NCBI GenBank assembly: GCA_025928375.1 | Contig: JAICJP010000005.1 | Location: forward strand, 1-36,222 | Length of the DNA stretch: 36,222 bases | Source of the DNA: Candidatus Sulfotelmatobacter sp. | Lineage (GTDB): Bacteria > Acidobacteriota > Terriglobia > Terriglobales > Acidobacteriaceae | Reading direction: 5' to 3' | Made by a program: the position numbers and the translations under genes | The notes under the pieces: generated by a model | The model's input: only the letters and a program-made list of their open reading frames with translations | Databases searched by the model: none | What the model was told of the DNA's origin: nothing | Shown here: in pieces, positions 8,335-17,172 of the stretch | Numbering within the stretch: position 1 is the stretch's first letter | Layout: each line of letters starts with the position of its first letter

Positions 8335-10671
8335 TTAGCGGCTGTTATCGCCTGCGACGATCCTAACCTGTTCGCTTTGCTGAATTGTGAAGGACAGAGA
8401 GGCATGCCTGTCGTGTTCCCCCGGCATCACGCGAACTGGAACTTCTTTTCCATTAAGAAAGCCGCGAACTCGATCGCCGGAAAACAATAGCTGAGGAACG
8501 AACTCCAGGTCGAATGGCTCGCCGGTGTTCGCTACCGACAGTTCTATCCCGCTCGAACTATGCTGCAAGGTGAACTGCAGGGTTCTGGAGCCGAAACGAA
8601 AATTATGAATAGTTACGTTGTTCAGTTGCGGCGGCAGATGCGGTTGGAAGCGCAGCTTATTGCCAGGGACGTCCGGATCCAGACCGAGAATTCCACGCAC
8701 GGTCGCGGTCATCAGTGCCGCTGAGGACCATGTTTGTTCCGGCACCGAGACCCCGAGTGGCACATTTGCAGTTCCCGACAGCACTTCCGGGATGTGGCCG
8801 GGGGATCCGATAAAGGAATCCTTCACTAGCGAGTACCACATAGGCCACGCCTGTTCCGGCCGATGCGCCACGAGTGTAGCCAGAATGTAGGTTTCTGTGC
8901 CAACCGGCCACACGCTGCCATGGGCGTACGAATCGGGCTGGTAAGCTGGATCGTCGCTCGGAATGCTGCGCAGGCCCCAGTCGGTTCGAAAAGCGGGCTG
9001 GGCGAGCCGATCGAGAACGAGCTCTCGCTCTCTAGCTGGGAACAAGCGTTGCGCGACTCCCCAGGCGGGTGACGCCATCTGCTGCTGCAGAGGCCGTTTG
9101 TCGGCCCGCAATCCCTCGAAATAGTAATTTCGCTCCGGATCCCAGAACTCTTTCAAGGAAGCACGGGCGCGTGTCGACGCCGAACGCCCTTGTTCACTTT
9201 CGGATGTATGTCCCGTGACAGCAGACAGTTCGGAGAACGCGTCTGCGCCCGCGGCCCAGACAAGCTCAAGCGGCAACTCTTTTTGGGTTCGATCCGCTTC
9301 GTTTTCGTTGACGCCGGACTGTTCTGGAGGGATCACCATCAGCCCATCTTCGGGATCCAGATGCTCGAGGCAGAATCGCCAGGCTGCTTCGAGCGATGGC
9401 CAGCTTGTATCGAGCAGGGAACGGTCACCACTCGATTCCCAGATATTACGCATGGCCAGCAGGTAGAGCGGGCTGATGTCGGTGTGGCGATAAATGTAGG
9501 GATACAGATGGAACCAATCCACAAATGAGGCACTCTGCGAAATCTCGTGCCAGATAGCGCCACTGTTGCGGTCCTGATACTTGCGGATGAAGCTCAAGGC
9601 GCGCACCGTTTCTTGGTGAGCGCCTTCGGCTTCCAAAGCCCAGGAAGTGACCAGCGCATCGCCGGCGAAGAACCAGGCGTATTGCGGGCGTCGAGTATCC
9701 CACGTTGGGCCATACCCGGCGAGCAGCCCACATCCGAGATCAGGATTGCAGCCCTCCGCCTCGTCCAGAGCGACCGTTGCCCAGGCAAGGGCTTTATCGA
9801 TCTCAGGATTGCCGGTGATGATTTGAAGGCTATTGTCTCGAAGGGTGCGATAGTGCGCGTCCGCCTGCTGCATCCATGATTCGTATTGCCTGCCTGCCGC
9901 TTCATAGACTTCGAGATCGTCATATTGCTTCGGAAGACGGATGGTTGCAATCAGCCGGACGACTGTGTGGGGCAATGCATGTAGACGAAGCGAGAGGACC
10001 TTGTCGGTAATCCATGGCTGCCTTCGATCGGCGGGGTCGGAATGCCCGACAATAGCAGGGGAACCAATGCGGGCGCGATATCTGCTGCTGGGTTCTTCAA
10101 TCAGAAAGCTTTTGTGAGCTTCTTCCCACGAATAAGTCTGCCCACCCATGCCGGCGGGCCACATCAAATCCATATCCGGCCGTAAAGTTACGTTGATATC
10201 GACCGGTTCTGCTGAATCGACTTCATAGGTGATGATCAGTGCCGGTTCATCCAGCGGCACGAAAAGCGTCTCGCGCACTGCGAGTCCATCTGCAATGTAG
10301 TGACGAGTGATGGAACTGGGAGTGACGGTGGCTGTCCGGGCACATTCACGACCCTCAACAATCTTCTCGCGCGCCGCAATCTGAAAAGTCACTCGAAGGT
10401 CGTGAAACATGCGGAATGGATAAAGGTATCCTTCCGCTCCCTCTGGCCCAATCGTAAAAAGAAATCCGCGCTTGCCGATGGAGGATAGGAAACGGTGCTC
10501 CAGGGTGCCTTCCCAAGTCAATGGTGAGCTCGTCGCATTCGCCGGATGAGCCTGGTCCCCGCTCGAGGCCTCTGCGGTGCCGAGTATGGCTGGACAAAGA
10601 AGCAAGGCAGTGATGAGGACGAGCTTTGAAAACACCACTGCGTCGCGGGACCGTTCCCTTTGGTTCATCAC
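8335..10671 (-). CDS. Secreted six-hairpin glycosidase / amylo-alpha-1,6-glucosidase-like protein
   Basis: Signal peptide near N-terminus; '(alpha/alpha)6' style motifs 'YGPTWDTRRPQYAWFFAGDALVTSWALEAEG', 'DWGLRSIPSDDPAYQPDSYAHGSVWPVGT'. Confidence 0.75.
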   Translation of the reverse strand: MMNQRERSRDAVVFSKLVLITALLLCPAILGTAEASSGDQAHPANATSSPLTWEGTLEHRFLSSIGKRGFLFTIGPEGAEGYLYPFRMFHDLRVTFQIAAREKIVEGRECARTATVTPSSITRHYIADGLAVRETLFVPLDEPALIITYEVDSAEPVDINVTLRPDMDLMWPAGMGGQTYSWEEAHKSFLIEEPSSRYRARIGSPAIVGHSDPADRRQPWITDKVLSLRLHALPHTVVRLIATIRLPKQYDDLEVYEAAGRQYESWMQQADAHYRTLRDNSLQIITGNPEIDKALAWATVALDEAEGCNPDLGCGLLAGYGPTWDTRRPQYAWFFAGDALVTSWALEAEGAHQETVRALSFIRKYQDRNSGAIWHEISQSASFVDWFHLYPYIYRHTDISPLYLLAMRNIWESSGDRSLLDTSWPSLEAAWRFCLEHLDPEDGLMVIPPEQSGVNENEADRTQKELPLELVWAAGADAFSELSAVTGHTSESEQGRSASTRARASLKEFWDPERNYYFEGLRADKRPLQQQMASPAWGVAQRLFPARERELVLDRLAQPAFRTDWGLRSIPSDDPAYQPDSYAHGSVWPVGTETYILATLVAHRPEQAWPMWYSLVKDSFIGSPGHIPEVLSGTANVPLGVSVPEQTWSSAALMTATVRGILGLDPDVPGNKLRFQPHLPPQLNNVTIHNFRFGSRTLQFTLQHSSSGIELSVANTGEPFDLEFVPQLLFSGDRVRGFLNGKEVPVRVMPGEHDRHASLSFTIQQSEQVRIVAGDNSR

Positions 10672-10734
10672 GGTTTTCGAATATCGCCTAATCAGTTGGA
10701 CTTAGAATGCAGCCTCTTTAACCTTCGCCGCTTT

Positions 10735-12675
10735 CTACGTGGCCTTGTTCGAGACTTTCCAGTAGACGGCATATCGGTTATGCATGACCTGATACAGAGG
10801 AACCATACTGATCGGTTGCGACTGCCCGACGGTCTGAAAGGTGAGCGGCTGCCGGGCGTCGGGTTCAATCCATGCAGTGGGATTGGACGCGTCGGCGACG
10901 ATATCCGGCACCTTATGCTCGGCTCCAGCTTTCGGGCCGGGGTCGCCGTAGCTCATCTCGTTCGGCACCGCATCGAAACGGCCGGCAAGCACAAGGGGGC
11001 CGTACATAGCGGCCTGAATCGTTTCGTTGTCTGGCATTGCATCGATGTGCAAATCCATTGGCAGGTTCAGCTCGATCTTGTCTCCACTTCTCCAGGTGCG
11101 GTTCAGGCTCAGATAGCTGCTTGGACTTGCGAAAGCGGGTAGAGCCGTTCCGTTGATCTTCACGCTGCCTCCGCGTACCCAGTACGGAATACGGAGATTC
11201 ACTGCCAGTTGTGCCGGTTTATCGGCGAGAACGGTGATGGTCGTCCCCTGCTGCTGGGGGAAGCGAGTCTCCTGTTTGAAGCGCAGGCCCTTCTCGGGCC
11301 ACTGCACCTGAGAGTCGATATAAAGATTGACGTAGATTGAATCGTCATCGTGGAAATAGATCGTATCGCCCAGCTTGGCGTATTCCTCAGAGCCGGTTCC
11401 GGTGCAGCACCAGAAAGCGTCGAGCGGCTTCCCGAACGTCTTCCAATAGCCGGACGCCAGCGGCAGGTAGTACATCATGGTGCCGTCTTCCGGATTGATT
11501 GTGCCCAGGCGATGGTTGAATACGAGTCGCTCGTAATAATCCATGTAGCGCGCCTCCGGCGACCAGCCGAACAGATGGCGCGTGAGCTTCATCATGTTGT
11601 AGGCGCAACAACACTCTGCCGTGGTTGGCCCCAGATCGCCAGAAAGTTTTCCCGGCTGGGTGTTCCAGGTTTCTCGGTTGCTTGTGCCCCCGGTGCAGTA
11701 CGAACGCTCATTGACCACTTCGTCCCAGAAATATTCTGCGATGTCGCGGTAGCGCCGTTCACCCGTGAGTTCGTAATAACGGGCGGCGGCAATCACCTGC
11801 GGAATGTGCGTATTCACGTGCAGACCTTTGAGTTCATCGCGGTGCTCGGCGAGTGGGTCGAAGAATGCCTTTTTGTCAAAGCGTTGCGCCATTCTCAGGT
11901 AATACTCTTTGCCGCTGACGGCGTACAGGTTCGATAGCACCTCTCCCATGCCGCCAAACTCGGTACCGAGCACCCGCTGCATGTGCTCATAGCTGAGCGA
12001 TCCGGTATAGCTGCCCACCCAGTCCGCCATCTTTTCAGCCGTATCGAGGGCTTGCTCGTTACCGCAGTAGACGTACATATCGAGCAGGCCGGCCATGATT
12101 TTGTGGATGGTGTAAAAAGGCGCCCAGACTTCTTGCCGTTCGCGGAGGCGGTCGAAGAACTCGATCGGGAACGCGCTCAGATAGCCGCTCTTCATCGACG
12201 TCTGACACTTTGCGAGTTCGGAAACGACCAGGGCCGCGTTCTTGTTGAGGTCCTCATCTCCGGTGCTGGCGTACATCAAGGCGCAAGCGGAGAGATAGTG
12301 GCCACCGGCATAATGCCCACGAAGCTCGCAGTCCGGAGCCTCCCACCCGCCCAACGGCTGTGAAGTGGAGGGGAGGCCAGCGTTGATGCGGAACGTGTGC
12401 AAGAGGCGATCGGTAGGCAACGATCGCAGATACTGCCGGTCGGCTTCCATCGCTATCGTGCAGGGGCCGTTCCCCAGGCGCACTTGTGTCAGGGGAAAAG
12501 GAACTGCCTTCCACGAAACTTTCTCCCGGGCGGTGGGCTTCCCACCGAGCTTCGGATCCGGCTTGGCATCTACGACCGGATCTTGCGGGAACCCTATCGC
12601 AACTCGAGGTAGTATCGCGGTACTGGCGACTGCCGCGGCGCTCGTCATGAAATGCCTGCGTGAGAATTGAGTCAC
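10735..12675 (-). CDS. GH127-like glycoside hydrolase (beta-L-arabinofuranosidase family), Tat-exported
   Basis: Twin-Arg leader MTQFSRRHFMTSAAAVASTAILP; motifs 'TAECCCAYNMMKLTRHLF' and 'AFWCCTGTGSEEYAKLGDTIYFHDDDSIYVNLYI' matching the Glu/Cys zinc-site pattern of GH127; GTG start preceded by GGGAGG SD. Confidence 0.88.
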   Translation of the reverse strand: MTQFSRRHFMTSAAAVASTAILPRVAIGFPQDPVVDAKPDPKLGGKPTAREKVSWKAVPFPLTQVRLGNGPCTIAMEADRQYLRSLPTDRLLHTFRINAGLPSTSQPLGGWEAPDCELRGHYAGGHYLSACALMYASTGDEDLNKNAALVVSELAKCQTSMKSGYLSAFPIEFFDRLRERQEVWAPFYTIHKIMAGLLDMYVYCGNEQALDTAEKMADWVGSYTGSLSYEHMQRVLGTEFGGMGEVLSNLYAVSGKEYYLRMAQRFDKKAFFDPLAEHRDELKGLHVNTHIPQVIAAARYYELTGERRYRDIAEYFWDEVVNERSYCTGGTSNRETWNTQPGKLSGDLGPTTAECCCAYNMMKLTRHLFGWSPEARYMDYYERLVFNHRLGTINPEDGTMMYYLPLASGYWKTFGKPLDAFWCCTGTGSEEYAKLGDTIYFHDDDSIYVNLYIDSQVQWPEKGLRFKQETRFPQQQGTTITVLADKPAQLAVNLRIPYWVRGGSVKINGTALPAFASPSSYLSLNRTWRSGDKIELNLPMDLHIDAMPDNETIQAAMYGPLVLAGRFDAVPNEMSYGDPGPKAGAEHKVPDIVADASNPTAWIEPDARQPLTFQTVGQSQPISMVPLYQVMHNRYAVYWKVSNKAT

Positions 12676-12726
12676 AATGGCCTCCCTTGTATGGCGTAAA
12701 TATTGTATGCAGCCGGCGGCGGTTCG

Positions 12727-12740
12727 GGAAATCGTTTACC
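12727..12740 (-). promoter_or_regulatory. Candidate LacI-family-type operator GGTAAACGATTTCC upstream of GH127
   Basis: Pseudo-palindrome centred on CG (GGTAAAC / GGAAATC half-sites, 5/7 identical), about 50-65 nt upstream of the GTG start. Confidence 0.3.
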
Positions 12741-12798
12741 GAGCGTTTCATCGCTGCAGGAGCACCTGTCCTTCATGCCAGAAGGGCGCGGGAGATTT

Positions 12799-14127
12799 CT
12801 ATCCGAGACCCAGTTGTTGCTGAATCTGTTCGAGCGGAATGCCCTTGGTCTCTGGAACCATCGTCTTCACCCAGATGAGTTGCAGCACCATCATCCCGGT
12901 AAAGAAGGAGAACACATATCCCGGCGGCAAAGCCGAAACCAGCTTGGGAAAGAAAGTCGTGAGTGCCGCAGCAAAGATCCAGTGCGTGAAGCTGCCGAGA
13001 GTTTGCCCTTCCGCCCGATGTCGGTTGGGAAAAATCTCGGAGATGAAAACCCAGATCACCGCTCCTTGTCCAATCGCGTGCGCGGCGATAAATGCGAAAA
13101 TGCAGACCGGCACAATGGCGTAGTGCTGGGTGAAAAAAGCCCAAGCCACAAGGCCGAGCGAGAGGATGTAACCGAAGGATCCGATATAGAGAAGAGTTCG
13201 TCGGCCCAGACGGTCAATCAGCCATAGCCCGACGAACGTGAATACCAGGTTGGTGAGGCCGATGCCGATGGACTGCAGCAGCGCTGCTTTGGTTGCCAGT
13301 CCAGTAAGTTCAAAGATGCGGGGAGCGAAATAGAGAATCGCGTTGATGCCTGAAAGCTGGTTGAAAAAGGCGATCAGAAACGCGAGCAGGATCGGCCGTC
13401 TCAATCGCTTGGTCCAGAAATGCCCAGCAGAAACCTGTTCGGCTGAGGAAGCCGCGACGATTTCGTCGGCATCGGCGGCAATTTGTTCCTTGGTGCTCTC
13501 CGGTTCGATTTTTTGCAGAACCGCGAGCCCGCTCGCGCGGTCCCCTTTACGACTTAGCAGCCAGCGAGGACTCTCCGGCAGACCCAGGCAAAACAGTGCA
13601 TACAGCAAGGAGGGAAATGCCGCCACTCCCAACATCCACCGCCATGCGTGCTCGCCGATTCCAGCGAGCAGTGCATTGGAAACGAATGCGATGAGGATGC
13701 CGAAAACGATGTTGAATTGGAACATTCCCGCCAGCCGTCCCCGTTGCTTGGGAGGCGCAATTTCGGAGATGTACATAGGAGCGACAACGGTCGAGATGCC
13801 AATTCCCAAGCCACCTACAACGCGTGCTGCGATAAAGACCGCAACATTGGGAGCCAACGCTGATCCCACGGCACCCAGAAGATAGAGAATGCCGATCCAG
13901 AGCAGCGTAGCTTTGCGCCCAAAGCGATCCGCCGGCCAGCCGCCCAGCAGAGAGCCAACGACGGTGCCATAGAGCGCGGAAGCCATGGCAATGCCATGAA
14001 CGCCCGGTGTAAGACCCCACAACGCCTGAATTGTTTTTTCCGCGCCAGAAATGACGACCGTATCGAATCCAAAGAGGAATCCGGCGAGTGCGGAGGTGAG
14101 TGACCAGAAGAAGATGCGTCCGTTCAT
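12799..14127 (-). CDS. MFS sugar transporter (SP family)
   Basis: Start chosen at ATG 14127 (MNGRIFFWSLTSALAGFLFGFDTVVISGAE); 'PADRFGRKATLL', 'PESPRWLLSRKG', 'LIDRLGRRTLLY', 'VPETKGIPLEQIQ' signatures. Confidence 0.92.
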   Translation of the reverse strand: MNGRIFFWSLTSALAGFLFGFDTVVISGAEKTIQALWGLTPGVHGIAMASALYGTVVGSLLGGWPADRFGRKATLLWIGILYLLGAVGSALAPNVAVFIAARVVGGLGIGISTVVAPMYISEIAPPKQRGRLAGMFQFNIVFGILIAFVSNALLAGIGEHAWRWMLGVAAFPSLLYALFCLGLPESPRWLLSRKGDRASGLAVLQKIEPESTKEQIAADADEIVAASSAEQVSAGHFWTKRLRRPILLAFLIAFFNQLSGINAILYFAPRIFELTGLATKAALLQSIGIGLTNLVFTFVGLWLIDRLGRRTLLYIGSFGYILSLGLVAWAFFTQHYAIVPVCIFAFIAAHAIGQGAVIWVFISEIFPNRHRAEGQTLGSFTHWIFAAALTTFFPKLVSALPPGYVFSFFTGMMVLQLIWVKTMVPETKGIPLEQIQQQLGLG

Positions 14128-14130
14128 AGG

Positions 14131-14205
14131 GAGCTGTGAGCGATGAGCTATGAGCGGCAATGACTTCGTGCGGTAACTGCCTATTGCCCATCGCTCATTG
14201 CTCAC
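14131..14205. repeat. Heptad repeat hairpin: (GAGCNNN)x4 then divergent GAGCNNN units on the other strand
   Basis: GAGCTGT GAGCGAT GAGCTAT GAGCGGC at 14131-14158; reverse-strand GAGCAAT GAGCGAT at about 14191-14204; arms partly complementary. Confidence 0.7.
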
Positions 14206-14249
14206 CGGTCGGCGCGCTGATTCTAGACTGAACTCCCGCGAATTGCGAC

Positions 14250-14627
14250 CTAATCCTTGGTTAGCGGGAAACTCTTTTCCCGCCACCCGCGAATGCCGCC
14301 GTCCATTGAGAGCACGTTGGTGTAACCCATTTTTTGCAGGTTGTCGGCGGCAAGGGCGGAACGGAACCCACCGCCGCAATACAGGATCATCTCAGCACTC
14401 AGATCGGGAACGCGAGCTTCTATATCGCGCTCGATAATTCCTTTACCTAGATGAATGGCGCCCGGCAAATGATCTTTGGCATATTCGCTTTCTTCGCGCA
14501 CATCCACGAGTAGAAACTTGTCGCCACGATCCATTCTTTTCTTCACTTCGTCCACATTGGTCTCGCGCACGCGGGTTTTAGCGTCGTCAACAATCTTCAA
14601 AAACCGGGGAGGATGTTGGTGGGCCAT
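14250..14627 (-). CDS. Rhodanese-like domain protein (single domain)
   Basis: Start ATG 14627 with AAAGGAA SD; 'FLLVDVREESEYAKDHLPGAIHLGKGII', active-site loop 'LYCGGGFRS', 'SMDGGIRGW'. Confidence 0.9.
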   Translation of the reverse strand: MAHQHPPRFLKIVDDAKTRVRETNVDEVKKRMDRGDKFLLVDVREESEYAKDHLPGAIHLGKGIIERDIEARVPDLSAEMILYCGGGFRSALAADNLQKMGYTNVLSMDGGIRGWREKSFPLTKD

Positions 14628-14737
14628 AGCAGGTTCCTTTCTAAATTCGGCGAGGAACATCCTATCAACGCGTACTCATTTTTGCTTGGGCGACCGAGCA
14701 GAAATACTCCGCTGATTTTTCAGCTACGATCAAGACG

Positions 14738-15526
14738 GTGACAAGTGAGCAAAGACGAATCGGGCTGGCGCGTGCGCTTTCGAAACTGGGGTACTGCTCA
14801 CGATCGCGGGCTGCCGAATTCATCCGCAAGGGTCGCGTCCGGCTGAATGGGGCCTTGCGGCGAGATCCGGAAACTCCAGTGCACTTGCAAAAAGACCGCA
14901 TTGAAGTGGACGGGATACTGGTGGAACTGGGTCGCAAAATTTATCTCATGATGAATAAGCCACGCGGCCTGGTTACCACCGCCGCCGATGAAAAAGAACG
15001 AGACACGATCTACTCGCTGTTGCGGAGTGACAATGCTATGCCCTGGCTCGCTCCCGTTGGTAGATTGGATAAAGCCAGCGAGGGCCTGTTGCTGTTTACG
15101 AACGATTCGGAATGGGCCGCGCGCGTTACTGCTCCCGAGACGCACTTGAAAAAAACGTACCAAGTTCAAATCGGGAGGGTAGCCGACCAGGCAGTGATCG
15201 AAGCCATGAAAAGCGGTATTTCGACGAATGAAGAGACCCTGACAGCCCGCCAATGCCGCTTGATTCGATCGGGAGAGAAGAATTCGTGGCTCGAAATTGT
15301 GCTCGACGAAGGCAGAAACCGCCAAATCCGGCGAATGTTGGCCGCTCTCGACATCGAGGTTCTCAGGCTGCTAAGGATTGCCATCGGACCTCTCCACTTG
15401 GGGAATCTGGAGAAAGGGACTTACCGTGCTCTGACGCTCGAGGAAAAGCTCGCATTGGATCACGCGATGGAGTTGAATTCGGGGATGCGACGCCCAAGCT
15501 CCAAGGCCCGATCTTCTCTGTTATAG
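14738..15526 (+). CDS. RsuA/RluB-family pseudouridine synthase
   Basis: S4 domain 'RALSKLGYCSRSRAAEFIRKGRVRLNG'; 'MMNKPRGLVTT', catalytic 'PVGRLDKASEGLLLFTND', 'EGRNRQIRRML'. Confidence 0.92.
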   Translation: MTSEQRRIGLARALSKLGYCSRSRAAEFIRKGRVRLNGALRRDPETPVHLQKDRIEVDGILVELGRKIYLMMNKPRGLVTTAADEKERDTIYSLLRSDNAMPWLAPVGRLDKASEGLLLFTNDSEWAARVTAPETHLKKTYQVQIGRVADQAVIEAMKSGISTNEETLTARQCRLIRSGEKNSWLEIVLDEGRNRQIRRMLAALDIEVLRLLRIAIGPLHLGNLEKGTYRALTLEEKLALDHAMELNSGMRRPSSKARSSLL

Positions 15527-15547
15527 ACTCGAGATTCCTCACTTCCT

Positions 15548-16984
15548 ATGTCCGATCTGACCTTTCTGCCTGCGACCGAGATGGCCGCGCAAATTCGGGA
15601 GAAGAAATTGTCGCCAGTGGACTTGGCGGAAGCGCATCTGGCCAAAATCGAGCGGCTCAATCCCAAGCTGAATGCATTTGTGCAACTCGATCCAGAACGC
15701 GTTCGACGCGAAGCTCGCGAAGCGGACTCCGCGATCGCCAAGGGCAGGGAATTGGGGCCGCTTCATGGCGTTCCGATCACCGTGAAAAGCTCGATTGATG
15801 TTGCCGGAATGAGAATCGAATCCGGAACGCGACTCCGTGCTGGCACCGTGGCCGCGAACGATGCACCTCTGGTCCTGCGTTTGCGCGGGGTCGGGGCCAT
15901 CATTCTCGGGGTCACAAATACTCCGGAGTTGCTGATGGCGTGGGAGACGGAGAATGTTTTGTATGGCCGGACGAACAGCCCTTGGGACTTAGAGCGGACC
16001 CCGGGTGGTTCCAGCGGCGGAGAAGCGGCGGCGATTGCCGCGGGTATGTCGGCGGCAGGCGTGGGCAGCGATGGCGGCGGCTCGATCCGTGTGCCGGCTC
16101 ATTTCAGCGGCATCTGCGGGCTGAAGCCCACACCCGGACGCATTCCTTCGACTGGGCATTTTCCGGCGTCTGGCGGCCCGTTTGCGCTGCTGGGAGTTGT
16201 CGGCCCCATGGCGCGAACAGTGGATGATTTAAAGGTCTTGTTTGAGGTGATGCAAGGCCCCGATGAAGGTGACACTTGTGCGGCACCCGTCCCGCTAACC
16301 TGGACCGCCGATCACGAACTGAGGCGGCGCAAGATCGGCTATTTCGAGGACGACGGCCGCACCTCGGTTGCGCCAGAAATTCGGCGGGCGGTTCGAATCG
16401 CAGCCGATGTGCTAGCGCGCGCGGGGTTCCAGGTTGAGCCTTTCTGCCCCGAGGGCTTAGAGGAAGCGCGCGTGCTCTGGAAACGATTTTTTGTGAAAGT
16501 CGGAGGCATGCTGATCGGGCCGATGTTTCGCGGCCGAGAACAAGATTGCAGCCCCATCTTGAGCCAGTTTCTGCAATGGTCAGCGGCAGAACCCGAATTG
16601 AGCGGCGACTTGCTGCTGGAGTCCTGGTTCCGTCGGGATTCACTGCGCGCCGAACTTCTGGCGCAGATGCGGGAGTACCCGATTTTGCTTTGTCCCCCGG
16701 CAGCCGTCACCGCATTTCGTCACGGAGAAAGAAGTTGGACCGTGAATGGCGAGACTGTCCACTATCTGGACGCGTGGAGTTATGCCGAATGGTTCAATCT
16801 GCTCGGAAATCCTGCGGCAGTGGTTCCGGTGAGCCACTCTGCCGAAGGCTTACCTGTAGGTGTGCAGATTGTTGGCCGCCCATGGGAAGAGGAGTTCGTG
16901 TTGGCAGTGGCTGCGGAGGTAGAGAAGGCTTGCAAGGGTTGGAGAATTCCACCGCTCGCTGAGAAGACTGCCAATCCTGCCTGA
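15548..16984 (+). CDS. Amidase (amidase-signature family)
   Basis: Ser-cisSer-Lys signature: 'PITVKSSIDVAG', 'TPGGSSGGEAAAIAAGMSAAGVGSDGGGSIRVPAHFSGICGLKPT'. Confidence 0.93.
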   Translation: MSDLTFLPATEMAAQIREKKLSPVDLAEAHLAKIERLNPKLNAFVQLDPERVRREAREADSAIAKGRELGPLHGVPITVKSSIDVAGMRIESGTRLRAGTVAANDAPLVLRLRGVGAIILGVTNTPELLMAWETENVLYGRTNSPWDLERTPGGSSGGEAAAIAAGMSAAGVGSDGGGSIRVPAHFSGICGLKPTPGRIPSTGHFPASGGPFALLGVVGPMARTVDDLKVLFEVMQGPDEGDTCAAPVPLTWTADHELRRRKIGYFEDDGRTSVAPEIRRAVRIAADVLARAGFQVEPFCPEGLEEARVLWKRFFVKVGGMLIGPMFRGREQDCSPILSQFLQWSAAEPELSGDLLLESWFRRDSLRAELLAQMREYPILLCPPAAVTAFRHGERSWTVNGETVHYLDAWSYAEWFNLLGNPAAVVPVSHSAEGLPVGVQIVGRPWEEEFVLAVAAEVEKACKGWRIPPLAEKTANPA

Positions 16985-17030
16985 CTTCAGATGGAAAACA
17001 AACGCAGTTTTTGCTTCGCTTTTTGCCAAG

Positions 17031-17071
17031 AGCAGCTCATCCGCATCCTCATCCGAGCTGCTAGTATTTTT
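17031..17071 (+). terminator. Putative Rho-independent terminator after amidase
   Basis: AGCAGCTC-N16-GAGCTGCT stem followed by AGTATTTTT. Confidence 0.5.
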
Positions 17072-17172
17072 GTGCTATTCCGCCTCACGTAACCTCTGTA
17101 TAAGTTTATGGGCATTGGATTTCAGCGTTGTGGGCTGAAGTCTCAGCGGCTTGGACTCAGCGCATTTGGGGA

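Noticed and set aside
14628-14660. Upstream start (14660) of the rhodanese ORF
   Set aside because: ATG 14627 has a clear AAAGGAA SD and starts a normal rhodanese N-terminus; upstream 11 residues lack support
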